Source: Brevibacterium spongiae
GTDB lineage: Bacteria; Actinomycetota; Actinomycetes; Actinomycetales; Brevibacteriaceae
NCBI RefSeq assembly: GCF_026168515.1
Contig: NZ_CP093443.1
Location: forward strand, 124,001-188,000
Reading direction: 5' to 3'
Length of the DNA stretch: 64,000 nucleotides
In this document: piece by piece, positions 38,096-47,153 of the stretch
How positions within the stretch are numbered: position 1 is the stretch's first letter
How the letters are laid out: every line of letters begins with the position of its first letter
Notes under the pieces: model-generated
Database searches by the model: none
The model's input: the letters and a program-made list of their open reading frames with translations, nothing else
Told to the model about the DNA's origin: nothing
Translations under genes and position numbers: made by a program

Positions 38096-38935
38096 GTGGC
38101 CAAGACCGTCCTCGATATCGCTGATGTGACATTCCGGCGTGGGCAGACGCAGATACTCCACGGAATCGATTTGCTTGTCAGTGCCGGCGAGCACTGGGTG
38201 CTCATCGGTCCGAACGGGGCGGGGAAGTCCACGCTGCTCAGCTTCGCCTCGGCGCAGGTGTTCCCGACCTCGGGCACCGTGGATATTCTCGGATCACGCA
38301 TGGGTCGGGTCGAGCTCGCCGCCCTGCGCCGCCTCATCGGACACGTCAATCCACGTCATCCGCTGCGGTCGAACCTCACCGTCCGCGAGGTCGTCCTCAC
38401 CGGTCTCACCGGCACCGTCGAATGTCCCATGCGGTGGGAGCCCGCGCCTGAGGATGTCGTGAAGGCCGATGCCCAGATCGCCGAGGTGGGACTGACGTCC
38501 CGCGCCGACGCCGGGTGGAAGGTGCTGTCACAGGGGGAGCGCGGGCGTGCGCTCGTCGCCCGGTCGCTCATCGCCGAACCACAGCTGCTGCTCTTCGACG
38601 AGCCGACCACCGGACTCGACGTGGCCGCACGCGAACAGGTGCTCGAGACCATCGACGCCCTGTCTCTGCGCTCGCCGGAGCTGTCGACGCTGCTGGTCAC
38701 CCATCATCTCGAGGAGATTCCCGAGACGACCACTCACGCCGCGCTCATCTCCGACGGGCGACTGACCGCCGCCGGTCCCATCGCCGAGGTGCTCACCTCC
38801 GAGCAGGTCTCTGCCGCCTTCGACCATCCGATCGAGGTTGGCTTCGCCGACCGCCGCTGGTCGGCCCGCGCAGTTCGGACCGGTGCGGCACCTCGGACGA
38901 CCGGTGCAGGGCGGACCGCTGCCGCGCTCGGCTGA
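38096..38935 (+). CDS. ABC transporter ATP-binding protein without a partner permease
   Basis: A 279-residue ATPase. Walker A GPNGAGKST (about 39-47), signature LSQGERGRALVARSL, Walker B LLLFDEPTTGLDV and switch histidine in LLVTHHLEEIPE are all present. The signature starts LSQGE rather than LSGGQ, as in the YlmA/ModF-like group of soluble single ATPases. No membrane or binding-protein gene lies beside it. The GTG start follows GAGG. Role unknown; a stand-alone ATPase with a regulatory or repair-like task is as likely as transport. Confidence 0.88.
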   Translation: MAKTVLDIADVTFRRGQTQILHGIDLLVSAGEHWVLIGPNGAGKSTLLSFASAQVFPTSGTVDILGSRMGRVELAALRRLIGHVNPRHPLRSNLTVREVVLTGLTGTVECPMRWEPAPEDVVKADAQIAEVGLTSRADAGWKVLSQGERGRALVARSLIAEPQLLLFDEPTTGLDVAAREQVLETIDALSLRSPELSTLLVTHHLEEIPETTTHAALISDGRLTAAGPIAEVLTSEQVSAAFDHPIEVGFADRRWSARAVRTGAAPRTTGAGRTAAALG

Positions 38936-39017
38936 CGAACCGCGTCCGTGCTGAGGATCGGCTGGGACGATCACCGCGCGCATTGCACGGCTGTGCACTC
39001 GGGCCTAGGCTTGAGGC

Positions 39018-39209
39018 ATGAAGATGAGTACCGTGTGGAGCATCATCGGCGCGATCATCGCCATCATCATTGCGTGGTGGGTGGTCAACGTCGCGTTCTC
39101 CATTGCTTGGTTCCTCGTTAAAGCCATCATCACCGTCGTCGTGGCGCTCGCGATCTTCGGCCTCATCAAGGCCTCGCTGAAGTCCAAGGACCGCGACCGA
39201 ACGCGCTGA
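39018..39209 (+). CDS. Small membrane protein
   Basis: A 63-residue protein with two hydrophobic segments (about 5-28, VWSIIGAIIAIIIAWWVVNV, and 30-51) and a positively charged tail (KSKDRDRTR). ATG at 39018 and ATG at 39024 are both possible starts. No family recognised. It lies alone between the ABC ATPase and the convergent dehydratase-like gene. Confidence 0.6.
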   Translation: MKMSTVWSIIGAIIAIIIAWWVVNVAFSIAWFLVKAIITVVVALAIFGLIKASLKSKDRDRTR

Positions 39210-39272
39210 CGTCCAACGTTCGACCATGCTGACTTCCGGCGCTCGATTCGCCGAGGTGGCCGTCCCCGTGAT

Positions 39273-40262
39273 TCAGAGATCGCTGAGGCTCGTGTTCGCC
39301 CCGCAGAGGACGACGCAGACCTTCTCTTTTTCGGCCGGAACATAACCGCCCGGCGACTTCCCGTCGCTGGCAGTCTTCCCTCTGCCACCACCGCTGACTC
39401 CCGCCAACGCCGTGGCCGCCGCATGCTCGACCGCCAGCCGGTGTTCGTCCCACAGTCGCTGTCGTGCTTCGATGATGGCGTCGTCGCTGACCAGCACCGA
39501 GGTGACCAGATCTGATCGTGCCGCCTCCAGCGCCAGCGAAGTGGCACGACGGGCTCCGAGCGAATCCGCTGCCACCGAATCGACCGTGACATCGACCGGT
39601 TCGCCCGCTTCGATCGCTGCACTCAGCGCTCGGCAGTTCTCCGGCTCAACCGCGACAGTGCGCACTCCGTGATGAGTCGCGGCCGTCGCGACGCCGGCGA
39701 ACAGACCGCCGCCTCCGACCGAGACGACGACCGTGTCGAGATCGGGCACCTGCTCGAGGATCTCGGTCATCAAGGTGCCCGCGCCGGCGGCGATGAGCGG
39801 ATGGTCGTAGGCGTGCGAGGCCAGCGCACCGGAGGACTCGACGAATTCCTGGCAGGCGGCGGCCGCCTCGGCGAATTCGGAACCGACCAACTCCACTCGC
39901 GCACCATACGATCGCAGCCGTTCGACCTTCACGCTCGGCGCGGTGGTCGGCAGGAACACGGTCGCCGGTACACCGGCGGCACGTGCCGCCCATGCGCAGG
40001 CGAGTCCGGCGTTGCCGCCCGATGCGATCGTCACTCCCGCCTCGGGGAAGGTGCCTTCGGCAAGGTGAGCCTGGATGAAGTTCTGCGCACCGCGGGCCTT
40101 GAACGTGCCGGTGTGCTGCATGAACTCGAGGGCGAAGACTATTCCGTCGTTCCCCCGCTGGGTGACCGTGACCGGACGGACCTGCCCGGCGATCCGGGCC
40201 GCCGCGGCTTCGATGTCGGGATACGCGAGGGAAGTCGGGTTCGTGTGGTCTGGCAGGGTCAT
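39273..40262 (-). CDS. Threonine/serine dehydratase-like PLP enzyme
   Basis: A 329-residue fold-type II PLP enzyme. The PLP lysine is in HTGTFKARGAQNF, the phosphate-binding loop region in VSVGGGGLFAG, and the SGGNAGLACAWAARAAGVPATV stretch follows the family. It lacks the C-terminal ACT domain of biosynthetic IlvA. The Asn-containing ASGGNAG replaces the more usual SSGNH/A motif. Probable reaction: beta-elimination of a small hydroxyamino acid. A Ser/Gly/Lys-rich insertion near 295-315 is unusual. The next gene on the same strand is the MHS transporter, 145 bases away. Confidence 0.85.
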   Translation of the reverse strand: MTLPDHTNPTSLAYPDIEAAAARIAGQVRPVTVTQRGNDGIVFALEFMQHTGTFKARGAQNFIQAHLAEGTFPEAGVTIASGGNAGLACAWAARAAGVPATVFLPTTAPSVKVERLRSYGARVELVGSEFAEAAAACQEFVESSGALASHAYDHPLIAAGAGTLMTEILEQVPDLDTVVVSVGGGGLFAGVATAATHHGVRTVAVEPENCRALSAAIEAGEPVDVTVDSVAADSLGARRATSLALEAARSDLVTSVLVSDDAIIEARQRLWDEHRLAVEHAAATALAGVSGGGRGKTASDGKSPGGYVPAEKEKVCVVLCGANTSLSDL

Positions 40263-40407
40263 CTCATCAGCCTATGCGAGAGCTGCTGAGTGGGTGCGCC
40301 GCCTCGGTGGATTGTTGGGTCGATCCACGGCGTTTCAGGCGGAGGACTCACCGTGGATCGACCAGGAAATCGAGGTGCAGGTGACGAACTGGGGGTTCGC
40401 TGCAGCC

Positions 40408-41772
40408 TCAGTGGTGCTTCGTCAGGCCGAGGTCGTTGCCCTTCGTCTCCTTGACGAGGCTGACGCCGATGAGCGAGATGATGCACACGACGATCATGTA
40501 GATCGCGATCGAGATCGATGAGCCGGTCTCGGCGAGCAGAGTCTCGGCGATAGTCGGGGCGAAAGCGCCGCCGAGGATCGCGCCGAGCGCGTAGCCGATC
40601 GAGACGCCCGAGTAGCGGACCTCGACCGGGAACATCTCCGCATACATCGCCGACATCGGGCCGTAGGACAGGCCCATGCCGACGGTGAGGACGAAGATGC
40701 CGATGCCGTACATCCAGATGTTCGCCATGTCGATCATGAGGAAGGTCGGGATGAGCCACACGATGAGCAGGACGTACCCGATCTGGAAGGTCCGCACGCG
40801 ACCGAGCTTGTCCGACAACGCGCCGCCCCACATCGTGAACACCAGCCAGCCGAAGCTCGCCAGCGTCGTCGCCAACAGCACGGGTGCCCGGTCGAGGCCG
40901 ACGGATCCGCCTTCCTCCAGCGGGCGCGAGGCGTAGGCGGCGAAGAACGCGATGATCATGTAGCCCACGGCGTTGTTGCCGATGAAGATGAGCGCGGAGA
41001 GCACGACTTCCTTCGTGTTCTTCTTGAACAGGGTGCCCAGCGGAGCCGAGGATTCGGCCTTGCGCTCGGCGAGCTCGGCGAAGACCGGGGACTCCTCGAC
41101 CTGGCGGCGGATGTAATAGCCGACGAAGACGAGGACGACGGAGAAGAGGAACGGGATCCGCCAGCCGAAGCTCGCGAACTGTTCGGCGGTGAGGACCGTG
41201 GTGAGCACCCAGATCACGCCGGTGGCGAGGATCATGCCGACCGGCACGCCGATCTGCGGGTACGCGCCGAAGATGCCGCGCTTGGAGATCGGGGCGTGTT
41301 CGACCGAGAGCAGCGCGGCCCCACCCCATTCGCCGCCGGCGGAGAAGCCCTGCAGGATTCGCAGCAGGGTGAGCAGGATCGGCGCGCCGACTCCGATCAT
41401 CGCGTAGTTCGGGAGCAGGCCGATGAGCGAGGTCGCGGCCCCCATGAGGATGAGCGTGAGCACGAGCATCTTCTTGCGTCCGATCCGATCGCCGAGGTGG
41501 CCGGCGATGATCGCGCCCAACGGGCGGAAGAGGAACGAAATGCCCAGAGACGCCCACGCCATGATCTGCCCGAGCGCCGGATTGTCCGCGGCCAACGGCC
41601 CGAAGTACTGGGCGGAGAGGATGAGGCCGGCGGCCTGAGCGTAGATGAAGAAGTCGTACCACTCGATGGTGGTGCCGACGAGGGTGCCGGCGAGGACCTT
41701 GCGCTCCTCGCGGGTGGTCGAGTGGGGCTCGGTCGGCTGTGATGCGGCGGGGCCGGGTGCTGTGGTGGACAT
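40408..41772 (-). CDS. MFS transporter of the metabolite:H+ symporter (MHS) type
   Basis: A 454-residue transporter with twelve predicted helices. The MHS opening GTLVGTTIEWYDFFIYAQ, the loop GDRIGRKKMLVLTLILMG and the second-half loop LSDKLGRVRTFQIGYVLLI are typical. Relatives carry proline, betaine, shikimate, citrate or 2-oxoglutarate. The ATG at 41772 is chosen because GAAAG lies at the right distance and the sequence upstream (to 41892) is proline-rich and unlike a transporter N terminus. Substrate unknown. Confidence 0.9.
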   Translation of the reverse strand: MSTTAPGPAASQPTEPHSTTREERKVLAGTLVGTTIEWYDFFIYAQAAGLILSAQYFGPLAADNPALGQIMAWASLGISFLFRPLGAIIAGHLGDRIGRKKMLVLTLILMGAATSLIGLLPNYAMIGVGAPILLTLLRILQGFSAGGEWGGAALLSVEHAPISKRGIFGAYPQIGVPVGMILATGVIWVLTTVLTAEQFASFGWRIPFLFSVVLVFVGYYIRRQVEESPVFAELAERKAESSAPLGTLFKKNTKEVVLSALIFIGNNAVGYMIIAFFAAYASRPLEEGGSVGLDRAPVLLATTLASFGWLVFTMWGGALSDKLGRVRTFQIGYVLLIVWLIPTFLMIDMANIWMYGIGIFVLTVGMGLSYGPMSAMYAEMFPVEVRYSGVSIGYALGAILGGAFAPTIAETLLAETGSSISIAIYMIVVCIISLIGVSLVKETKGNDLGLTKHH

Positions 41773-42223
41773 GAGAAGATCTTTCGGTTGCTGGGCGACA
41801 TTGCCTGGGGCCGTCGCCGACGGCGGTGGTCCTCGACTCTGAGTGATCGCCGGTGCCGTCGGCGGGGCCAGTGACGGGTGGCCGTCCGTCACAGCTGACT
41901 GCTTGGTCAGTAATTGAGATCGATCATAGGTCAGAACGTGCCCCGTGTCACTTGTTGGTGGTGTCGTTCAGAAGTGCTCGCGACGCCTGCCCGACAGTCT
42001 CGGCCCGCATGGGCAAGGCGTCCGGGGAGTGCCTCATGTCAAGATCCGCGGGAAATGAGGCGCTCCGCTACAACATCAGCGTATTCTGCCACACCGGGCA
42101 CAGTAGCCCTCTCCCCCACCAATATCACTACTAGCTGGCGCACGAACCCCTCAGTCCGGGTCCGCAGGCCGTCAGGCGCGCAAGAAAACCTCAGCACTTC
42201 ATCGAGGCCGCACTCGGCTGCGC

Positions 42224-42571
42224 GTGCAGGCCACTCTGGCTATTTCGCAGGCAACCTGGCTGCGTGCCGTCGATGAGTGGATCAGTGATCGTGACATGGA
42301 CTCAGATGGTCGCGAGAACCGCCGTCGAGTCACCCGAGTCGTGGGCTTCAATGCCTACTGGAATACCTTGATGGCCTACTGGAATACCTTGATGACCAAC
42401 GCACTCACCTGGGACACGATCTCGGAACGCACGTGTATGTCCAGAGCCACTGTGGTCAGGCATCTTCTCGCCCTGCACGCTGCCGGCTGGACGACCCGTG
42501 GTTCTCTTGGGTGCGACCGGGCTCCCAGGACTTCCTGCGAGCAGAAGACCCCGGGAGCGGCTTGTCGGTGA
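42224..42571 (+). pseudogene. Remnant of a plasmid replication-type HTH protein
   Basis: The frame encodes RRRVTRVVGFNAYWNTLMA and TWDTISERTCMSRATVVRHL, which resembles the helix-turn-helix part of actinobacterial plasmid initiator or replication proteins. There is no ribosome site, the flanks do not continue the domain, and a 21-bp tandem duplication (42353-42394) inserts seven residues. It is most likely a decayed fragment left by an integrated plasmid or element. Confidence 0.4.
42353..42394 (+). repeat. 21-bp perfect tandem duplication
   Basis: GCCTACTGGAATACCTTGATG occurs twice head to tail (42353-42373 and 42374-42394), duplicating seven codons (AYWNTLM) within the replication-protein remnant. 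Confidence 0.95.
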
Positions 42572-42582
42572 CTACGATGGAA

Positions 42583-42759
42583 TTAGCGGTTAGGCTTTTT
42601 GGACTGCCAGCCGGGAGGGTTGCCGGGAGAGGTAATGCGCGGCGTGCAGGTACAGTCGGGCATTTGGACTTCGAAGCTGAGATTGATGGACAGTGGGGAG
42701 CCATCAACAGGATTAGTCACCGTGACCTGCTTCTCGACGAGCTGGGGTGTCTCAGACAT
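42583..42759 (-). CDS. 58-residue peptide at the end of the arsenic operon
   Basis: A short gene with strong signals: AAGGAG ten bases before ATG (42759-42757) and TAA at 42585-42583. The peptide begins MSETPQLVEKQVTVTNPVDG, continues with an Ile/Leu/Phe-alternating strand, then the cysteine pair VQMPDCTCTPRIT, and ends with a Gly/Pro-rich basic tail GNPPGWQSKKPNR. There is no signal peptide. It lies 62 bases downstream of the flavoprotein that ends in Cys-Cys, on the same strand, so it appears to be the last gene of the acr3 operon. Possibilities include a thiol-rich arsenic-binding peptide or a precursor of a modified peptide; neither family is recognised. Confidence 0.62.
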   Translation of the reverse strand: MSETPQLVEKQVTVTNPVDGSPLSINLSFEVQMPDCTCTPRITSPGNPPGWQSKKPNR

Positions 42760-42821
42760 ATCGGTTTCACTCCTTCATCCTCATGGACGCATATTGCTCT
42801 GTGAAGTCTGGTGCGCTGCGC

Positions 42822-44159
42822 TCAACAGCAGGTTGATGATGGTGGGCCTCCGATCGTGACTGGCTGTGGCGCAGCAGGAGCCTCGCAGGACCCACCCAGA
42901 TCAGTGGTGCATACGCCGGTCTCGGGGAGGTCGAGATGGACATCGTCGGCAGCAGCGCGGTCACCGGCAAGGGCGGCAGCGATGGAGCGGACTTGCTCGT
43001 AACCGGTGGCCATGAGGAATGTGGGGGCCCTGCCGTAGCTCTTCATTCCCACGATGTAGAAATTAGCTTCGGGGTGGGACAGGAGTCGTTCACCGTGCGG
43101 TGCAACGTTGCCGCAGTTGTGGAATTCTGGGTCGATGAGTGGCCCCAGTTGGCTGGGTGCCTCGACTGCGGGATCAAGGTCAAGACGCAATTCGCTGAGA
43201 ATGGAGAGATCCGGGCGGAAGCCGGTGGCAGGCACAAGGACATCGACATCAAGGTCTTCATCACCCGTCGGGCCCGCAGCCGACACGCGCAGGCGACCGT
43301 TGGCGTTGTCGAATCGGTTGATCACGAAAGAAGTGTGGATATCGATGACGCCGGTTTCGACGAGCCTTCGCAGTCGTGTTCCCAGTGCTCCACGGGCGGC
43401 GAGTTCGTCATTGCCTTCCCCACCGTAGACGCTGGAGACGTCGGCAGAGCGCACGGCCCAGCTGATACGTGTGGTGGGTTCTTCTCGTGCCAACTCACCA
43501 AGGTCGAGCAGAGTATTTGCTGCTGAGTGGCCGGCACCGACGACGAGGACGTGGCGGCCAGCGAAACGGTCTCGATCAGCACCGATGACCGCTGGCAGTG
43601 GCTTTACAATGGATCCGGCAGCAATGGCCTCGGTTTCCCCTGGAGCAGGCAGACCGGACCGGCCCAGGGGGTTCGGCTGCTCCCATGTTCCCGAGGCGTC
43701 GATGACACTGCGCGCCAGAACATCTTCGCTGCTACCGTCGGAGTCGGCGATGCGCACGAGGAACGGGGTGGCGTCTCGGTTGGCGCTGCGAGTCTTATCA
43801 ATACCCTCACGTGAGACAGCCACGACGTGCGAACCGGTGCGGATGACATCACCGAGTGCCGTGGCAAGTGGTGAGAGATAGTTATCGATGAGTTCATGGC
43901 CTGTCGGCAAGGCGTCGGCATCAGGCGTCTGCCACCCGTTGCTTTCCAGGAGTCGACCGGCGGCGGAATCGATGTTGAATCGCCATGGGGAGAACAGGCG
44001 GGTATGACCCCATTTCCGCACGGCGTGACCGATAGTCTCGCCGGCCTCGAGAACGAGCGGGGTGAGGCCTCGTTCGTGGATGTGGGCGGCTGCAGCAAGA
44101 CCAACGGGTCCGGCTCCGATGATGACGACGGGCAGGTTCTGGGTGGTGGTCTCAAGCAT
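42822..44159 (-). CDS. Ars-operon FAD-dependent flavoprotein with C-terminal Cys-Cys
   Basis: A 445-residue two-dinucleotide-binding flavoprotein, related to flavin monooxygenases and the ArsO group. FAD motif IIGAGPVGLAAAAHIHERG lies at about 13-31; a second Rossmann motif VLVVGAGHSAANTLLDLG lies mid-protein. The tail holds CTTDLGGSCEAPA and finishes with SSTCC, so four cysteines cluster in the last 40 residues, an arrangement suited to trivalent arsenic or dithiol exchange. The ATG at 44159 overlaps the trxB stop by eight bases behind AGGAG. Exact reaction unknown. Confidence 0.82.
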   Translation of the reverse strand: MLETTTQNLPVVIIGAGPVGLAAAAHIHERGLTPLVLEAGETIGHAVRKWGHTRLFSPWRFNIDSAAGRLLESNGWQTPDADALPTGHELIDNYLSPLATALGDVIRTGSHVVAVSREGIDKTRSANRDATPFLVRIADSDGSSEDVLARSVIDASGTWEQPNPLGRSGLPAPGETEAIAAGSIVKPLPAVIGADRDRFAGRHVLVVGAGHSAANTLLDLGELAREEPTTRISWAVRSADVSSVYGGEGNDELAARGALGTRLRRLVETGVIDIHTSFVINRFDNANGRLRVSAAGPTGDEDLDVDVLVPATGFRPDLSILSELRLDLDPAVEAPSQLGPLIDPEFHNCGNVAPHGERLLSHPEANFYIVGMKSYGRAPTFLMATGYEQVRSIAAALAGDRAAADDVHLDLPETGVCTTDLGGSCEAPAAPQPVTIGGPPSSTCC

Positions 44160-45144
44160 TGGAAATCTCCTGAAGAACGGGGGTTGCGGGTTCGTAGGTG
44201 GCCAGGAAGCGTTCGGCATCGAGGGCTGCTGAACAGCCGGTACCGGCTGCGGTAATGGCTTGGCGATACCGGTGATCGACAGCGTCTCCACAGGCAAATA
44301 CGCCGGGAAGGTTTGTCATCGTCGTTGGCGCATCGACGAGGATGTAGCCCTCTGGATCAAGGTCCAGTTGTCCCTTGACCAGGTCGGTGCGCGGCAGGTG
44401 CCCGATGGCGACGAACACGCCAGTGGCTTCTATCTGGCTGGATGTTCCGGTGACCGCGTTGGTCACGGTCACGCCGGTGACCTTCTCGCCTCCGTCTAGG
44501 CTGGTGATGTGGCTGTTGTAGACGAAGCGGATCTTTTCGTTCGCCTGTGCTCGCTCAGCCATGATCTTTGAGGCTCGCAAGGTGTCTCGACGGACCACGA
44601 TCGTGACTGTCCGAGCGAACCGTGTCAGGAACAGGGCTTCTTCCATGGCTGAGTCTCCACCGCCGACAACGACGATGTGTTGGTCACGGAAGAAGAACCC
44701 ATCACAGGTCGCGCACCAGGACAAACCGTGGCCGGTGAGGTTCTTCTCTTCTGGCAAGCCCAGTTCTTTGTAGGCGGACCCGGTTGCGACGATGACGGCT
44801 GGGGCGCGGTAGACAGCGCCCGTGAGGGTGCTGACTTCTTTGATGTCTCCACTGAGGTTAACGGCGGAGGCGTCGTCATATTCGATGCGGGCACCGAATC
44901 GTCTGGCCTGTTCGCTGAGGTCCATCATCAGGTCCGGGCCCTGGACGCCGGACGGGAATCCGGGGAAGTTCTCAACGTCGGTCGTCGTCATCAAGGCTCC
45001 GCCGTGGGTGACGGATCCGGCGATGACCCGTGGGCTCAATCCCGCTCGAGCTGCGTAGATGGCAGCCGTGTATCCGGCTGGTCCGGACCCGATGATGATG
45101 AGGTTATCGGTTGTACCAATATCGGTGCTAGGGGTGCTTGTCAT
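44152..45144 (-). CDS. trxB: Thioredoxin reductase
   Basis: A 330-residue NADPH-dependent flavoprotein. FAD motif LIIGSGPAGYTAAIYAARAG at the N terminus, the redox pair SWCATCDG (Cys-Ala-Thr-Cys), NADPH motif VVGGGDSAMEEALFLT and the C-terminal FACGDAVDHRYRQAITAAGTG are all standard. In this operon it would supply electrons for the thioredoxin-type arsenate reductase encoded next to it. It is probably an extra copy besides the housekeeping gene. Confidence 0.96.
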   Translation of the reverse strand: MTSTPSTDIGTTDNLIIIGSGPAGYTAAIYAARAGLSPRVIAGSVTHGGALMTTTDVENFPGFPSGVQGPDLMMDLSEQARRFGARIEYDDASAVNLSGDIKEVSTLTGAVYRAPAVIVATGSAYKELGLPEEKNLTGHGLSWCATCDGFFFRDQHIVVVGGGDSAMEEALFLTRFARTVTIVVRRDTLRASKIMAERAQANEKIRFVYNSHITSLDGGEKVTGVTVTNAVTGTSSQIEATGVFVAIGHLPRTDLVKGQLDLDPEGYILVDAPTTMTNLPGVFACGDAVDHRYRQAITAAGTGCSAALDAERFLATYEPATPVLQEISNA

Positions 45145-45153
45145 GGATGGGCC

Positions 45154-45576
45154 TCAGTTCGCTGGGGTCGAGGCCGGCAACAGCTCGGAGATGAGTTGTT
45201 GGATGCGGCTCTTGATGTCGTCGCGGATGGGGCGAACTGCATCGATTCCCTGGCCTGCGGGATCGTCGAGTTGCCAGTCTTCGTAGCGTTTGCCGGGGAA
45301 GATGGGGCAGGCGTCACCACAGCCCATGGTGATGACGACGTCGGATTCCTTCACGGCGTCGGTGGTGAGGATCTTCGGCGCGGCAGCGGTGATATCGATT
45401 CCGTCTTCGGCCATGGCATCAACGGCGACTGGATTGATGTGCTCGGCCGGTTCTGATCCGGCCGAGAGCACCTCGATCTGTCCTTGTGATAGGGCCGCGA
45501 GATATCCGGCTGCCATTTGTGAGCGGCCCGCGTTGTGGACACAGACGAAGAGGACGGTAGGAGTGGATTCAGGCAT
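45154..45576 (-). CDS. arsC: Arsenate reductase, thioredoxin-coupled LMW-phosphatase type
   Basis: A 140-residue enzyme reducing arsenate to arsenite. The phosphatase-type P-loop is LFVCVHNAGRSQM with nucleophile Cys12; Cys86 and Cys90 in ITMGCGDACPIFPG are the relay cysteines of the thioredoxin-dependent class, and YEDWQLDDPAGQG is conserved. The three-cysteine set separates it from the neighbouring one-cysteine enzyme. It is nine bases from trxB, which supports the coupling. Confidence 0.94.
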   Translation of the reverse strand: MPESTPTVLFVCVHNAGRSQMAAGYLAALSQGQIEVLSAGSEPAEHINPVAVDAMAEDGIDITAAAPKILTTDAVKESDVVITMGCGDACPIFPGKRYEDWQLDDPAGQGIDAVRPIRDDIKSRIQQLISELLPASTPAN

Positions 45577-45603
45577 CAGTTATTCCAATCTGGAGTTATC
45601 GAG

Positions 45604-46038
45604 TCAGTTATTGAGCAAGTCGGTCAGCAGGGTGCGGACGTGGTCGTCGATATCGTCGCGCACAAGGCGCATACGCTCGATGCCGTCGATTCCTCGCTCG
45701 GAGGGTTCGTCGGTGATCCACGTGTCGATGGGTGCTCTCATGCCTTCGACCGGTTCGACTTGGGCTTCGGATCCGAGAACGATGACGCGGTCAACCCTGC
45801 GCAACAGGGCCGGGTCAATAGATTTGGGAGAGTCCTCGGACATGTCAGCGCCTGCCTCGGCGATGACCTCGGTCGACAGTGCGTTGAGGTTTGTCCCGGG
45901 CGTGGTGCCTGCTGAGTGCACCTCGACGGAGCCGTTTGCGTGATGGCGCAGCAGAGCTGCGGCCATCTGTGACTTGCCCCCGTTTTTGACACAGACGAAG
46001 AGAACACTCGGTGTTGTGGTTGCCGATGTTTCTGTCAT
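45604..46038 (-). CDS. arsC1: Arsenate-mycothiol transferase
   Basis: A 144-residue LMW-phosphatase-fold protein with P-loop [14 protein letters not shown] and nucleophile Cys16, the only cysteine in the protein. That, and the [20 protein letters not shown] and [11 protein letters not shown] segments, match the corynebacterial type that joins arsenate to mycothiol, after which a mycoredoxin releases arsenite. The start at 46038 overlaps the acr3 stop by four bases (ATGA). Having both ArsC types in one operon gives two electron routes. Confidence 0.92.
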   Translation of the reverse strand: MTETSATTTPSVLFVCVKNGGKSQMAAALLRHHANGSVEVHSAGTTPGTNLNALSTEVIAEAGADMSEDSPKSIDPALLRRVDRVIVLGSEAQVEPVEGMRAPIDTWITDEPSERGIDGIERMRLVRDDIDDHVRTLLTDLLNN

Positions 46039-47138
46039 GATCGGACTCCTTGGGCGCGAGCGGGGACAGTGGGATCGCCGGGGAACAGTTTCCGACCGGC
46101 CCACAGTGCGACGTAGACGAGGGCGACGAGGACGGGAACTTCGATGAGTGGGCCGACGACGCCGGCGAGTGCTTGCCCGGAGGTGACTCCGAAGGTCCCG
46201 ATCGCCACGGCGATGGCGAGTTCGAAGTTGTTGCCCGAAGCTGTGAAGGCCACGGTCGTTGATTTCGCGTAATTGAGGCCGGCAGCCTTCGACGCGAGCA
46301 GGCTGACGGAGAACATGAGGACGAAGTACAGGAGCAAGGGCACTGCGATGCGGACGACGTCGATGGGTTGGGACAGAATTGCTTCGCCCTGGAAGGAGAA
46401 CAGCAGCACGATGGTAAACAGCAGCCCGTAGAGTGCCCAGGGTCCGATCTTGGGCAGGAACTTCTCTTCATACCATTGCCGACCCTTGGCCTTCTCACCA
46501 AAGGTGCGGGTGAGGAATCCAGCGAGCAAGGGGATGCCGAGGAAGACGAGGACAGAGAGGACGATCGCCCAGACCGAGAAGTCCGCGGATGTGGTGGGCA
46601 GTCCAAGCCATGAGGGCAGGACTTGGAGGTAGAACCAACCGAGTACGCCGAATGCAACGACTTGAAAGACTGAGTTGATGGCCACCAGCACGGCTGCTGC
46701 TTCACGGTCGCCACAGGCCAAGTCATTCCAGATGAAGACCATGGCAATACACCGAGCGAGACCAACAATGATCAGACCGGTACGAAATTCGGGCAGGTCG
46801 GCCAGGAAGATCCAGGCCAGGGCAAACATGAACGCCGGACCAGCTACCCAGTTCAACACTAGTGACAGGACAAGCAGCTTCCGGTCACCTGTGACTCGCT
46901 GAGTCTCGTCATAGCGGACCTTTGCCAACACGGGATACATCATGACGAGTAGACCAATGGCGATCGGTAGCGATACTTCGCCAATCTTCACGGCCTCGAG
47001 CGCAGTGTTGAGACCTGGGACGAAATTGCCCAGAAGGAGCCCGAGTGCCATGGCTAAGAGAATCCAGGCCGGCAACCACCGATCAAGGAAGGACATCTCC
47101 TTCAACACTGGTGTCGACTCTGTTGTGGTGGTAGTCAT
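46035..47138 (-). CDS. acr3: Arsenite efflux transporter ACR3
   Basis: A 367-residue membrane protein with ten helices that exports arsenite. Family features: [20 protein letters not shown], then [20 protein letters not shown] containing the conserved Cys of helix 4, and [20 protein letters not shown]. The ATG at 47138 has GAGG upstream and is chosen over one at 47189. It is the first gene of the minus-strand operon acr3-arsC1-arsC-trxB-flavoprotein-peptide, controlled from the divergent arsR promoter region. Confidence 0.97.
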   Translation of the reverse strand: MTTTTTESTPVLKEMSFLDRWLPAWILLAMALGLLLGNFVPGLNTALEAVKIGEVSLPIAIGLLVMMYPVLAKVRYDETQRVTGDRKLLVLSLVLNWVAGPAFMFALAWIFLADLPEFRTGLIIVGLARCIAMVFIWNDLACGDREAAAVLVAINSVFQVVAFGVLGWFYLQVLPSWLGLPTTSADFSVWAIVLSVLVFLGIPLLAGFLTRTFGEKAKGRQWYEEKFLPKIGPWALYGLLFTIVLLFSFQGEAILSQPIDVVRIAVPLLLYFVLMFSVSLLASKAAGLNYAKSTTVAFTASGNNFELAIAVAIGTFGVTSGQALAGVVGPLIEVPVLVALVYVALWAGRKLFPGDPTVPARAQGVRS

Positions 47139-47153
47139 CCGAACCTCTTCATA

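Larger units (their letters stand above)
41773..42582. other. Boundary region of the accessory island
   Basis: About 800 bases between the MHS transporter and the peptide gene. The transporter promoter must lie near 41773-41950, where ACTGCTTGGTCAGT (41898-41911) is a weak operator candidate. From about 42220 the sequence contains a remnant of a replication-type protein, listed separately. Nothing else is convincing. Confidence 0.4.

Noticed and set aside
41898..41911. ACTGCTTGGTCAGT as a TetR operator upstream of the MHS transporter.
   Set aside because: Only four-base outer arms are symmetric, and there is no regulator gene nearby to pair with it.
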